From the NCBI RefSeq assembly GCF_964340395.1, contig NC_135556.1, forward strand, positions 4,087,501-4,151,500: 64,000 nt of DNA, given 5' to 3'. Positions within the stretch are counted from its first letter, which is position 1; each line of letters starts with the position of its first letter. This document shows positions 1 to 14,284 of the stretch, in pieces. A model generated the notes under the pieces. That model did no database searches and was not told the origin of the DNA. It worked only from the letters and a program-made list of their open reading frames with translations. The DNA comes from Glandiceps talaboti. Its lineage: Eukaryota; Hemichordata; Enteropneusta; Spengelidae. The position numbers were made by a program, and so were the translations under genes.

Positions 1-710
1 GTCTATAGATAGGTGTATACCATGACAATTAACTGCAGTACACAGTTTGCTGTCTATAGATAGGTGTATACCATGACAATTAACTGCAGCCAACAGTTTG
101 CTGTCTATAGATAGGTGTATACCATGACAATTAACTGCAGTCAGCAGTTTGCTGTCTATAGATAGGTGTATACCATGACAATTAATTGCAGTCATCAGTT
201 TGCTGTCTACAGATAGGTGTATAGCATGACAATTAACTGAATTCAACAGTGTGTTGTCTATAGATATGTGTTTGACAATTAACTGCTGTCAACAGTTTGC
301 TTTCTATAGAAGGTGTGTACCATGACAATTAACTGTTGTCAACATCTTGCGTTCTATAGATAGGTGTATACCATGACAATTATCTGTAGTCAGCAGTTTG
401 CTGTGTATAGATAGGTGTATACCATGACAATTAACTGCAGTCAGCAGTTTGCTGTCTATAGATAGGTGTATACCATGACAATTAACTGCAGTCAAAAGTT
501 TGCTGTGTATAGATAGGTGTATACCATGACAATTAACTGCAGTCAGCAGTTTGCTGTGTATAGATAGGTGTGTACCATGACAATTAACTGCAGTTAACAC
601 TTTGCTGTGTATAGATAGGTGTATACCATGACAATTAACTGCAGTCAGCAGCTTGCTGTGTATAGATAGGTGTATACCATGACAATTAACTGCAGTCAGC
701 AGTTTGCTGT
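1..710. repeat. 51-bp tandem satellite, about 14 copies, cut by window start
   Basis: The unit begins GTCTATAGATAGGTGTATAC and ends CAGCAGTTTGCT. The first three copies lie at 1, 52 and 103, so the period is 51 bp. Copies in 230-400 are more diverged, with small deletions. Because 51 is a multiple of three, a minus-strand open frame (304-747) with a repeating 17-residue pattern appears. I regard this frame as an artefact. The array probably extends upstream of the window. Confidence 0.95.
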
Positions 711-1149
711 ACGTTGATGATAGTTTGTTAAAGTAACCCCCACACATAGTTATAGTTGCTTATTTGAAATGTTAATCAAAACGTTTATAATAGAGGCCTT
801 ACAAAACTGCCAATGAAACATTTTACGATAAATATTAGACAAATTTACGTTGCAATCAACCGTGCAGACCACTTATTGCGTAACCCTAATGAAATATCGC
901 AAATGAATGATGAACTAACCTTCTAGAATATTAACTCGTAAGCTTATATTTTAAAGACATTTATCATGGAGGCTGAAATAATGTAGCTCATTTTAGCTTG
1001 CATAGTGTTTTATTGTTATACTTACGTTTTACGTTTAAATGATAATTGTCATGATTTACCGTTGACTGCCTGTCTATGTTTGTCATAATATGTTCGTTTG
1101 ATGATTTTGTGTTTTTTGTTATTTTAAACAATATTGAGATATGATTGCA

Positions 1150-1232
1150 CAACACACACACATACATACACACACAGTACATACATACACACATACATAC
1201 ATACATACATACATACATACATACATACACAG
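1150..1232. repeat. CA/CATA microsatellite
   Basis: Mixed (CA)n and (CATA)n, open in several frames as spurious Thr-His or Tyr-Val-Cys-Met repeats. Confidence 0.95.
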
Positions 1233-2590
1233 ACACCAGACAAACAGGTACACATCACACTTATCATATGTGCAAATGTTAAAATAAAAAAAATGAGCAT
1301 CCCTTACTTGCGTTATTTCTTTTTCCCATTGCTCACCAGACTATACATATCTGTTGGCTATACGAACCTCGATATCGAAATCCTGAAAAAGGTCAGCTCT
1401 CCGGGCAAAATAGTTTGTCGCCGTGTACTTTATGTAAACAAGGGGTCGTGTTGCCCTTGCAGATAAGATTGATGGCAGGGCACGAATTCTGTACCTTTTA
1501 TCTGATTACAATCCTAAGTGTATAGCCGTGGATTAAATCTCCCTGATTTTCTCGTTCTCAATTCACTATAGTTCATTAAATGTAGACATTTGCTGCCATG
1601 GCAACCATGTAGGCTGACGTTAACGAAAACTGTATGAGTCTACAGAATTTGCAGTAGATAGCGCAGGAAGCTAGTAAATGCACATATGGGATCATCGCTT
1701 CCTTCTGATCAGTTGAAAAGTGTAATCGCGTTGCAATAATTTCGTGTAAACATTAACTCCAACGCGGGAACTGAAATATCGTCTGCTTGCAACAGTTCTG
1801 ACGTCACAGTGTCAATTAGTATGAAGTGTATTTATCTCACTGTATCTCATTTCTTGCCTTATCTTTAGAGAAAACGTTTGAGATACGTCACAAATACTAC
1901 AAAGAAGATTCTTACGATAGCGCCAGGAAATGTTTTCATCTACTTATACATAGTCATGTTACAAAGACAAGGATTATTTATGTTACCTTGATCGTCTAAA
2001 CAAGGTGAGAATATTCATTGTACCCGTTTTGTTTGTAAGCGTTATGACACTTTGGAAAGTTTAACATTCTCACATTAACTCTCCCTTTTTATGTTATATA
2101 GTAAGAATAACGCACCAGTCTGGTTCTTTTTTCTTACTATTTTTTCTTACGTATGGTGATACACATGTTTCATACGTAATACATTAGCCATTAATTCTGG
2201 CTTTGAATGTTATTAGTATTACTGGCATCTATTGTCGTGTATATTAACAAGTTCAGGGAGTATACAAAGGGACAAAGAGGGAATTAATATTGTATTTCTA
2301 TTGTTTACCATAATGAATCGTGTAACTTTAATACCATTAGCCATGATTATTTGTTGTTGTATTTTGCCCAACGCGTTTTGATTGTTTTCTTTCGTAATGA
2401 ACCGTCGTTCACATTTTCTAGAGTGTAGTGAATGAATCGTACAAGAATTAAAATTAATACGCGAGGCACAGAACTATAAAATCATCCCCACGTTCACCAC
2501 ATTTATTGGAATAAGGACAGTCACATATTTTGGGAAAGAATTGCAATTTTACCACACGTTGTATTGTTCTATTTACAGTTAACATTCACA

Positions 2591-2619
2591 TACGCGTGCA
2601 TGCACATACATGCACACAT

Positions 2620-2663
<44 letters not shown>

Positions 2664-2728
2664 ACACATGCATACATACATACATACATACATACATACA
2701 TACATACATACATAATACATACATACAT
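2591..2728. repeat. CA then CATA microsatellite
   Basis: (CA)n at about 2620-2668 is followed by (CATA)n to 2728. Confidence 0.95.
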
Positions 2729-5700
2729 TGTAATGGTTAATGACTTCAAAGTGATGAAAGAGTTTGCGTTTATAAGGCAGGGATTTTATTGTAATGATTC
2801 ATTTATGACCTGGATTGACTCATCTCTAAAATGAGGTTCGATGATTTATTTACATCACTGATGTTAGCATTTCATAGATTTTTTTACTGCGTTTATACTC
2901 AATTGACCATGAATTTTAAAGCAATACATAAGATATTTGATGATATATTACATAAAGTGTTATTCTACTGAATATCAAGGTTGTGTTTTAAGCTTATTCT
3001 TTAAATGGCAGTTAGCACATATTATATTCAAACTCAAAAGTACTTTAATATAACGTATGACAAAAATCGTTAAATCTCTATTCATAATTCATTCCGTTTC
3101 TACATTTTTTATGCTGACGTAAGCAGGTTTATATGACGCCATGTATCGAGATTCCATTGTCATTGTTTATATTGCCTTCATTTATATAAAACGTTGTTGG
3201 TCTCTTCTCCATATATATTATTGAACGTCATCATATCTGGTTTCATTATTAGAGACAGGAAGAGGCTTAGAGAATCAATCAACATATTGCAAACTTCATT
3301 TTAATAAATTGTTAATTTGAAAGGAAATATATATTATAGGTTAGGGATACTAATTGGGGAGAGTAAGTCACGTGACGTTATGATGAAGTAAGAAAATGTT
3401 ATATAGCTGATGACAAACTGTCAATGCACTACCTCAAAGTGATTAATCTCATCCCACACACAGCTATGGTTATATATGCCAATGTTATATAAATCTGCTA
3501 GGCCCACTTACTGACAACATCTTTGAAACAAGGAAGTTTGGGTCTTAGACTAAACAACCTTAAAATGACTTACACTTATTACAGTATCTAACTACAGCTA
3601 TCGAATTAATTTGCGTCGAAGAAGGAGGACCTATAAAAAAGAGAATATTACCATGTCGTGAAAAGTACCGGTCTTGGATGAGGTGTGAGGGATGAGATGA
3701 AGCCAGTGTTGGGCTCGCTCGGTATTTGTACTGCTTTAATTTTGTATAGACTCTTCCCAAGCACGTGTATTATTTTGGCTTTATTTGGGTCTTTCCTAAA
3801 ACCACGTTCAATTTTGTGTGAGCAGGATTATGCATTTTATTATACCAGAGATTATTTTCCCTGTGAGATTTATTTATCTCGAAGGGTTTTAGAAAAGTGT
3901 TTAACACTACAGTTCATTGAGCATGATTACATACAAATATAATAATTATAATATACAATAGGACATGTTGTGTGTATGTGTGTGTTATTTGTATGCAGAA
4001 TGAGGGAGGGGAGGGGTATTGTGCGACAGTGTGGCTAATGTTTTTTAAGTACGTTAAGATACCTAGAAACTTCCAAGATGAATATTATGCTTCACAGTAG
4101 AAACTTGATCCAGTACCATCAGTCTCACGCATGGTATTATGAATAGTGTATATCTATACGTATGTATATCTATAGGTATTTCTACAAAGAACATAAAGTT
4201 GGTCACATCCTTTGATATTTTATCAGTCATCTTGCTTTCTCCGAAAACTATGGCAAAGAATACTATTTATTTTTGTCATCCACTATAGTTACCAGAACAC
4301 ATTGCAGTTAGGAACAGCGGTGTATTGTTATTGGTTGTAGTCGGATTAAAAACGCCATGAGGCAAATAACGTGTGTTAGAATAGTAATATACTCAACAAA
4401 GCAATCTACTATAAAAAAAAAACTTGATTACGCTATCTTCATGTTTTATTAACGGTGTAAAACATTAATTTAACCTACCTAGATAATTATTCATTGGTCC
4501 ATGGTTAGCACATAGTGCTCTGTACCCAGCCAGGATGATGACGAAACTGTGTCCTTTAAGTTAACTTATAAAAGTCACTCTGTATGTGAGACCCAGATGT
4601 ACTGTTTCTGAAAAATAACGCTGTGCAATGTCATTGTGTCAGGGAAGACTCGACTGATAAACACAAAGGTGCTATTTCTCTTTATGACTACAATGAACTA
4701 GAAGTGGCCTGTTCTATAGTGGTTTTTATTAACGCACAGGTAACTAATCACTTACATTTTTACTGCACACATATTCTCTACTTCTATTCATGATAATTTC
4801 ATTGAGACAAATTTGATTTGGCTGATATCGTATTAATGTTACGAGAATGTAAGGTGATAATTTAGTTATGAACGGAGTAAATATCCTGTTTACATAACAT
4901 TGAATGTCGTTTTAGGAAAGCCCACATAAGACCAATTCATACACATACCTGGGAAAAGCCTATAAGAAAGGTTTTGGTTTTACATTCGAGAGGGAGATCA
5001 TTATATATATATTGTTTATCAAAGGTAGTGATTTTACGTTAAAATAAAAATAAATTATAAAAAGGGTGTTTAAAATATAAAATTATTGTTGTAAGCAACG
5101 GCACATTTTTATCAAGCTCCTGTGCTATTTTTGATTCGATATCTAAACAACTCGATGGTGTTAACGATTTTTGCAACAACTTGCGTTGTTGGGTATTTTT
5201 AGTTCCAATCGTTAAGTTAGAACTTACAGAAATCAAATACGTAGCAGCAAACCGTTGTTACGAAATGGTTTGTGTATTTGTTGAGATTGATTATTTTCTA
5301 TACAGGTTAGCATTAAATAGCAGGATGTAGCGACTACGACCTTTATTATAAAGAAGTCAATTTATTGAAGTCAGTTGGCCATCTGGTAGTCTTTGATGGA
5401 CCATAAATGCAATGAAATTTAACACCATATGTTTTACATATTTTCTATCGGCTCTGTATTTTGCCTTTGGCGTTCGTAAAAGGAGGAATTATAACAAAGT
5501 GTACTATTAACACAATTGCATACCTACATCCTGGTTGTCGAAATGCACCAGTCGGATACATTCAAAATTTGACGTGCTGAAAACTCGACAAATGAGCATA
5601 CCATTGTGCTTCGTTTTGCATTTAGTAGGTATTGCCTGAATAGGAAGTGTGGTCATTAGATGTTGACTCGAAACCCTAGTTGCAATCTGGGCAGGATGAA

Positions 5701-6277
5701 TTTAGAACATCCATTCAGATGCCCATCAAACGTTTTATCTGAAAATCTTAAGTTATATCCAAACAGCTAGACAGATTTGGAGCACCATACAAGCTACATA
5801 AAACCACATGGATGTTGTTAATATTGAAGTAGTACATGTACATGCATACTAAATGTGAATAACTCTGTAGTCCAATTGTGTTGATTTTGTTAACTCAGGT
5901 CAGTTACTCTATAAATAGACGAAATCTATGCTGGAATAATTACTTTACTTTAGTATTCTTAACTCTACACTAGACATACATTTACTGTAGGAATATACGA
6001 TATGGATAGTTCGGAAATTTTGACATCATTGAACAGGTGTTTATTGTTGTTCTTTGAATGTGAATTTTATTAGTTACCATAACATAACATAACAGTGACA
6101 ACTGCAACAACAGAAATTGCAACCGTCGTATATGTATTCATTTATAAGCTTAACAGCAGCTATTTTTAGACTATATGGATAAGGTCAACGTTTCCAGACG
6201 ACAGCTATTGTGAGCAGCAAAGATAACCATACTAAAATTTGTAATGGGCTTACAGAAAGATGTCTTATGTAACAGTC

Positions 6278-6280
<3 letters not shown>

Positions 6281-6339
<59 letters not shown>

Positions 6340-6372
6340 TGTGCGTGCGTGCGTGTGTGTGCGTGTGTGTGG
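6281..6372. repeat. GT/GTGC microsatellite
   Basis: (GT)n is followed by GTGC-type units. The alternating purine-pyrimidine run of about 90 bp is a classical Z-DNA-prone sequence. Confidence 0.95.
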
Positions 6373-9300
6373 TTTGAACGAGTGCTTAACATTAAAATTC
6401 CCATACATCCACTCCAAACTATGCTCGAGTTGATTTAAATATCTTCAATTACTATCATTCCTATGTTTACGTATTGCAACCAAGGATATATGCAGGGATT
6501 ATCCAGTCACATATGGTATTTTATTGTATTCAAATTATAAACCCGATTGTCAAATTTCGACCAATCGTTATATTGTTCTGATGGACATTCTAGAGTATAT
6601 GAGATATTAAATTCACGGTAAGTCGTAGAGAATGGCATTATGTGTCGTCTTTAAATGATTGATATGATTCCGCAAGGTAGACAGACACATCAACCCCTTT
6701 AAGCTTCATTCACGTTAAGCTTTATGGTCTGTGTATGCCGGATTATATGAGTGATAGGGATACATATCACATAGACAGCAAAACAAGTAACGCCGTACAC
6801 GTTTCTATGGATACTCATCGTGAAGAATGGCAAACCTACAAGCTTGAATGTTCCTCAGTGCCTCCATTTTTGTATTAAGGTACACTCTCAATCCGATAAA
6901 GACTGTATTGTGCAGTGTTGTATTCAAGTAGCCGCTTATACGCAAGGTAACATAGGAAACATTTGGTGGACATATACAGTATCGTTGAGCTGTCGAATGA
7001 CTTTTAAGAAGGCGAAGGAAACGAATGATTTATTGAATTTCCGATGACAAGTATGGCCCTGATATTAATTTATTGCTGTGGGCGCTTTACTTTCAGAAAG
7101 AGCTATCCTGACATTTAAATCTAATTTCCACCACACATACGATGAACCACCTTTCTTAAACATGGAGAGCTTATTGTATGTAGTATATGGCCCTGAATAC
7201 AGCAATGATGTACTATTATCAATACAACAGGTTGATTGTGATAAAATCTGTAAGACTGGAACAAAGTTACAAAATAGAGGAAACTACGTGCTTTAAATAA
7301 AGCATAATTCAAAGTTTAGAAATTCCTTTATACAGGTAAATCTTAGCGTACTTGATACAATGTAAAGTAGCACTGACAGCTCAGCTGGCAATAGCAATAT
7401 TAATTTATTGTTGGCGTCCTTTCGTTTTCGAATATTGATTTTCATTTACGAAACAATATGATTATGAGGTCAAAGGTCGATGACGTTTGTTGTAATATTC
7501 TTAAAAGAGTACTTTCATTTTGTGAATAACTTTGTATTCATAGGGAGACAGGAGAAAATTAATTCGCTTTATCAATGTCTCCTGAAAAAGATTTACAATG
7601 ACACGTAACATGAAAGTCTTTATATACGTATATAACTATTAAAACCTGCCAAGCACTAATTTGCATACATTTTGTTCATGTTATTATTAGTCCCTAATGT
7701 AATATATTTGTATTTAAGATTGCATTTTATTTGTTTTCTTTTAACCTTTTAAGATAACGAAATTATTTGCTTAGGATGGCGACCATTTAAACAATTGAAA
7801 AAACCTTTTAGTTCCTGTTTATTGACAAGCCATTTTAAAGAAACCCATCGGTACGCGGTATTAATTTACAATCTAGGCCTCTGGGACTTAAGTAATTGTG
7901 ACTTGTATTCCTCATCGCGAGTTGATCCCAAACAACAAATGAATATATGTTATTAATTGATAGGCAAGACCTGTCATGGTAACATATACATGACTGGTTC
8001 ATAGTTGATATGTATAATACATGAGAGAATATCCTAGAAGCTATTTACGACGTAATGCATGACTGACAGGGCAGGTGATCATAATTGAAGGTGCTAGCAT
8101 ATATATGACGACTACTACTCTAACACTCAAAGCTGTTAATCGGTGTTATTTATTAAGATGCACCAAGAATAAGTTGCCTCTTCTTTCCTTTACTTGTGAA
8201 ACGCGTATTCATTTGAAGTATAAATAAATGTTGTATTTTCCGAACAGTATATAAAGAAGTACATCACAGGTCTTATCATATTGTACACGAACAAGATACT
8301 TTTATAAATTCAAAGCCCTCACATATGTAACTTAAGTATGTATTCAATTTTAGAAATTATCTGAATATCTACATATCACTGCCCAATCGATTGTAATTGG
8401 TCTATTGACTATACAGTCTTGTTTTTTACAGTCTTATCTTACTTGTTCTTTCCTGTAACATGTTTATTTTATTGAAATAACAAAATAGCTGTCCATGTGA
8501 AATGTGTAAATGCTATTGTAAGAGCACACATGGCGTAGGCGAATGACATTTGGAATGCCACCGTGACTAGTTTATTTGGAAAATGACAATGGGATTGCAA
8601 GATTACCTCTATCGATCTGAAAATTGAGATCGCTTTATAACAACACTCAACCTTGTAAAGAAACGAAATATCTATTATAATAATCATTTGACCTTTTCTT
8701 AGAAATGATGTACATGCGTATTATATCCTTACGTTGTAGACTATTTAAGCATGTGTTTTTTTCTGTTGGAAAGGAATTTGACGTTTGCGACGAGTTAGAT
8801 GAAATGGGGATTATGGTGACCAAAATATACACCTGAATATATCATCTATGTATTTGAATAGGTTCCGTTACTTGCTAACAAATATATTGATACGAATACG
8901 AAAACATGAACAACTCACACTATTTGAACATTCTAGTCACGTACCGTTTCAAATTATCAGTTAGAATTACGAACTCGTTTTTGTTGTTGGTATTTTGTGA
9001 TTTAAAGATTGATATGCATATTCTTGCCAAGCTTTACACTTTTGATTTCCATTGACAGAAAACAGTAAAAGACACATTTGCTTACTAGTTTACACTAGTT
9101 TTTTTTACTTAGGGGAGTCTTCTTCTTTAGGCAAGGAAGCATTTGTTGTTTTTTCTGAGCAATAACGTTTTCACTCTGAACAAAATCGTTTTATATGATA
9201 TATAAACTCTCCAAAATGTGGTAACGTTTCTTTCAGTTTACAAAAATATGAATTTTCTTACTAGCAAACTAACAAATTTATCCACAGCGATTACTTTGGG

Positions 9301-10130
9301 ACAGAGGGAATCATAGGTTACTGGTTGGTGCATTTAAGTCTAAGATTTATCCCTAAAGAAAAAGTAGAGCTCTCCATAGGGATATTGAGTGTTTACTAGA
9401 GTAGAAAATACGTTCGATTGATTCTGCCGCAAAGTGACAAGAGCTGCACACAATTGTTTTGAATCATTGTGAGTTTAACCTGCGTAGTTTGACATTTGTG
9501 TGCAGGGTGTTGTGGAGACGGTTCTCTGCATTTGCTGTATGTTGACAGTTTGAGCATTACTTGTACATTTGTTTTCAATTCAGTGGACCCCAGTTGAGTT
9601 TCTCTTCTACCTTTCTGTGACTTCTTGGAGAAATGAAAGTTCTTTCAATGAGTTCATTGTTAATGAGATCGTATCCAATCTTATAGTAATAACTTCTAAA
9701 TAAATGTAAGACGTATCTCATTCATTGCATCTTCGTCATGTGCCAGTTTTCATTTTGGCTTAGCTAATAATATCCCAATCCTTTTAAATCTATATTAGTA
9801 AGGAGGCTGCGAGGAATGTCCTGCCAGGACACAGTGTTATGTTGTGATCAATGATACTCTCAATATTCAAATCTGTGCCAAGTCATTGTAGAAAATTGAC
9901 GCCCTATCTACTTTCATTGTACACCTTTCTCACATCTGCCAAGGAGTTTAGACACTCTTAGACACTTCAGGTGAAGATACTAGGTATTAAAATTATATTT
10001 AAAGATAATATTACCATCAACTTCCTCTATGTGGTTAGCTACAAACGTTGTCCAGGGATAAGGAAATCCTTAGTCTAAAAAGCAGTTGACCAATGTATAC
10101 GTATTCGGTGTTTTTGTTTTTATTCTGTGC

Positions 10131-10174
<44 letters not shown>

Positions 10175-10207
10175 ATTGTTATTATTGTTGCTGTTCTTGT
10201 TGTTGTT
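10131..10207. repeat. TTG trinucleotide repeat
   Basis: (TTG)n of about 75 bp with a few interruptions (TTA, CTG) at its right end. Confidence 0.95.
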
Positions 10208-10494
10208 AGTTTTGTTGTTTTCATGCTAAACATATTTTGTACTCTCATACCTCCCTAGCCCAAACTCTTTCTCGTTGTTGAAGGTTTCTTGCAAATTTGT
10301 CTCGTCCATCCATGAAAATCATAAATTAACTTGTGAACCATATTTGTAAAACTTCATCTTGAATTGTGGTACAGTCTAAGATATATGATATGTTCAGCGT
10401 TAATGTTTCTCCCTGCACTGGCGGAATAATATGTTCATAAATTGATGGTAGTTGGTATCCTTGGTCAGTTCAGAGACAAAAAATAACGCTGAAT

Positions 10495-10565
10495 AATTAA
10501 GTCATTGCGTGATCAAGGTCCGTAGTAGACGGATCGAAACGTCGTATTCGTTTCAAAATTTACCG
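10495..10565 (+). other. Degenerate hammerhead-ribozyme-like motif
   Basis: A core-like TGATCAA is followed by a 7-bp stem (GGTCCGT pairing with ACGGATC around AGTAG) and then CGAAACGTC. This is the order of a hammerhead core (CUGAUGA, stem II, GAAA, stem III/cleavage triplet). Two essential core bases differ (G for C3 and C for the G of GAUGA), so it is probably inactive. Such motifs are known in terminal repeats of Penelope-like elements and retrozymes of aquatic animals. No accompanying reverse transcriptase was seen. Confidence 0.35.
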
Positions 10566-10840
10566 TTCTAAAGTAATTATATTGTACTGTCCTATCGATT
10601 CTTGGAAATATGGATGATATATTCTCCATTATGCGAATATACTCTCTGGAATTCAATTCCTACATATTTAAAAGATAATGCGACCGTTGACTCTTTGCAC
10701 ATTTCCTATAATCATTTCTTAAAAGTGTTTTAATCAATGTTAATATATTCGTAAGCACGCATGTGATATTTGTTTTTGTCTTATTGTACTTTTCCTTGTC
10801 TTTTTAATGTACCACATTGTGTTGTAGTTTGGGAGTGTAA

Positions 10841-10868
10841 TATAAATAAATAAATAAATAAATAAACA
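10841..10868. repeat. AAAT tetranucleotide repeat
   Basis: Five to six AAAT units follow TTGTAGTTTGGGAGTGTAA. This arrangement is typical of the 3' tail of a non-LTR retrotransposon or SINE, though no body of such an element was recognised upstream. Confidence 0.8.
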
Positions 10869-11810
10869 AATATGCTTTTTCTACTGACAATTCGATATCA
10901 GTCACCTGTTTTTTTTTCTCATGTTCCTTGATAGGATCTGTTTATATGTTACTGAGCTTTTCCTTAATGGAGAACAGGAGCTTAATTATCCCTCCAGTCT
11001 CTTTTCTTCCTAGATACGCGTAGAACAGCGTTGACGTTTCAATCTTGGATGATAGGTTGATAGGCCTCCTTTCTTTCTCTCGTTGATGTAAGCATCGCGT
11101 CGACACTTGTCGATTTATTCTGCACTAGATGTCTGCGTACCAATCAACGTTCTCCTATTCGTTGATAGCAATTTAGTAATTGAAGTCTTACTTAATCGGA
11201 AAATTTTCTTAGATCCTTGGAGCCGTCATTCACGCTGTTACCAACTGTGATGTATGCGCGCGCGCCTTGTCTACCACTATATGTGATTTCTCAAATGAAC
11301 ACACTATACCATGTTTTTATTTAAGTTCATAAAGTGAACCATAGTTTTGAAATGACTGCATATAACTTTAACTTTTTTATAATTACATTTATCTAAGGAT
11401 TGATTAGGTTTGAATTGTGAAAATAACTTTGCTGTATGTGGTTTATATTAGTTCACATGAACTCAGCTATTGTCACCTGTTAATCAAATCATAGCCAGGG
11501 GATTATTAAGTGGAGATTGATAGAAGATGGCTTGCAGGGTTACCAAATAAGAAAGGAATTATCTCAATCGGTTTAACACATCGATCAATGTACTCGCAGA
11601 GCATATAATAAATTGGATTTCAGTGACAGCACTTTTACTTGTATTTATTGATAACGTTGGGAGATTGTTGGTAAATCTTTACTTCAAAATGCATATATCT
11701 CTTTTATCATCCGTACGGTTTCAATGTCACTACAAGGTTTCGTTTTACATAGCTTCCTAACTGAACCGTACGTACATGGTACATAAATACATGCGTGCGT
11801 ACGTGTATGC

Positions 11811-11887
11811 ACCCATTCATCCATCAACCCATCCATCCATCCATCCATCCATCCATCAATCCATGCATCAATCAATCCATCCATCAA
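11811..11887. repeat. CCAT/ATCC tetranucleotide repeat
   Basis: (CCAT)n with CAAT variants. The open frames over it on both strands are artefacts. Confidence 0.95.
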
Positions 11888-13985
11888 GGAATATTGCTTA
11901 TGAAGTTTGCTATTACATCTAAACGTAATTTGAAAACGGAAGGATGGAGTGTGCACCATTACTTGTATAACATATTATAAGAATATATAATTACAGTAAC
12001 ACAAGTACAAACTAGGACAAAATTATAGTCACAAATAGGTTGTAATCTCTCATCTTTCTTGCCTATAAATATGAGAGAGTATGATTCGTTATCAATTTAA
12101 AACGTAATATACACTATTTCAAGTATGCCAGTTAACATAACTTAAATGCTTGTACCTAAGGGAGGCGTAACCACTGTTACTGACAGGCACATTAGCCAAT
12201 TAGGAGTTAGTAAATCAACATTAAACATCAAACTTAACTTTCAGCTAAATATGAGCCATGCCGGTCAGCGATGGGAAAAGGGAAATTATAAAGTCAAGGG
12301 TGTGGCAGATAAGAGACGATAATGAGGACTCTAAGTTTAATAATCTTATGTTACACACTATCAAGTCCGTAATTGTGTATTCGCATGTAGAACTAGGTCA
12401 AGATAACATTTTACCAGTCCCAACTACCCAACAAGAAGTATGGTCATGGAGACGACAATTTGCTGTGGTAACGGCAAACTACTTTGAAGAGAAAGTGGGG
12501 GAGTCAATTACGTATATTACTTACATCATTACAGAAATTTATATTAGAATATAAGGAGTCGACATTTCAATGGACAGCTAAAAATAGGAAACGCTGGGAA
12601 ATGGCAGAATAATGACCAGAAATCACGCGAATGTAATATATATTGTTTATGTCAATCGATGTATTGGCAAATAACAGGGCTTATTAAATCGACTGCACAC
12701 GGGATTCCTTGAGAAATCATTTGGTCATAAAATATCGATGAATTCAGATTTAAAAACAAGTTTCCATAAATATGAATTACGTATATGACACAAATAAAAT
12801 TTAATTTGTTTTGCCATATTGATACATTGTGAATATTATACACATACATGTTTTACAACACGGTAGTGAGGGCTCTAGGTATCGATGCTGTTTTGCCTCG
12901 TGATCGCAAGATGTTAGCTATTGATACATTGTAATTGAAACAAGGGTACGTGATGTTTTATTACGAGGCTATGTTTGTCTAACGTCCGTTTTATATGAAA
13001 TATCTTCGTCGATTAATTTTGGCAAATATCGAGGGTTTGCTGTTCTGTGCCAACTAAAGTCATACAACTTTATTCATAGAGTGGCTGACAATTGGTTTTT
13101 GTATGGGTAATACGGACCAACTAAATACATTAATATGTGTTGTTCGACTTTACCAAAAAAATAGAGCATGTAACATTTACTAGTGTCAAACTCTGCATGA
13201 CTCTTAATGTATAATGCACCAATATGAGATAAAAGTTAATGTATAGTAATTTCGATCATGGTATTGACTATACCGTAACACACATAATTCAATCGACCAA
13301 ATATAGGAGTTTTGGAAATATTTTATCATCAGAATCAATAATATGCAAACTCAAAAACAATTTTTTTTTACCGAGGGTTATTATTCCTTTGCCAAATAAA
13401 AATTGGATTTCTCTTATTTCAGACGTAAATTGAATATCATACTTTAGATTATTGATATATCTTCACGTGACTATTGACTAACATGACATTAAAAGTGTGA
13501 AAGTAGGACATGTCTCTTCAAAACAAGTTGAAATAAAAGAGTTCCTAATAGATTGAAGTCCTCATATAAACACCTAGTTATCAATTTTATCAATTTTCAC
13601 TAGCTTTGTAAATTTTGCCTCTTTTCTACGAAGTGTAGACTTGCTTTATCAATATTTAATCAGTTAATTAGACAAATGTTGCTTGAAGAACTATGCTCTA
13701 AATGTAGTGTCCTGTGGCGAATGGACTTATTCCGTTACGCTAGTGGTAGTCATTGCAAAGGGTTTTTACCTTTCCTACAAACACTGTTGAGGTCTGTCGT
13801 TTTGTTCGAAACACTGGGTATGCTGATATTTGATAGTAATGGTCAGTATTTTTACCATCCCATCATTGTCGTAAATTATACAATACTGAATGAATGTATA
13901 GACATGTTATGTTATCATTTAGGAATATGGAGACAAATAAGATACAAAGCAATACATTCATACATAAATAGATCTGTATATCAGT

Positions 13986-14284
13986 CAGCAATACCATACA
14001 TTGTGGTTACACCAAGCTAATTGTAATGTGAAAATATGTAGTGCCACACGAGCTGATTCATAATTTCAGTCAGTCAGTTAGTCAGCAATATCATACATTG
14101 TGGTCACACAAGCAAGCTAATTGTAACGTGAAAATATGTAGTGCCACAAGAGCTGTGTTTCATAATTTCAGTCAGTCAGTCAGTCAGTCAGTCAGTCAGT
14201 CAGCAATATCATACATTGTTGTCACATAACCAATCTAATTGTAACGTGAAAATATGTAGTGCCACAAGAGCTGTTTCATAATTG
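13986..14284. repeat. Triplicated unit of about 97-118 bp with expanding CAGT run
   Basis: Three tandem copies start with CAGCAATA(C/T)CATACATTG at 13986, 14083 and 14201. They share GTGAAAATATGTAGTGCCAC. The first two copies are separated from the next by a (CAGT)n run that grows from about 3 units (14068-14082) to about 8 (14170-14200), which accounts for the unequal spacing (97 and 118 bp). Confidence 0.9.

Larger units (their letters stand above)
711..13985. other. No supported gene; AT-rich non-coding DNA with microsatellites
   Basis: Only short open frames are present and none shows a recognisable family, splice structure or conserved motif. Microsatellites are listed separately. Hammerhead-like or transposon-end motifs occur near 1385 and 10510. 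The stretch 10780-10868 ends in an AAAT run in the style of a retrotransposon 3' tail. It could be intergenic DNA or a long 5' intron of the TRPC gene; I cannot tell which. Confidence 0.6.

Noticed and set aside
304-747. 147-codon minus-strand frame with a 17-residue repeat
   Set aside because: It is the 51-bp satellite read in a period that is a multiple of three. No start context, splice signal or family.
12258-12554. 98-codon + frame (MPVSDGKREI...)
   Set aside because: Looks somewhat protein-like, but no family is recognised and there is no supporting exon or promoter context.
13676-14020. 114-codon + frame
   Set aside because: It runs into the triplicated CAGT repeat and has no family resemblance.
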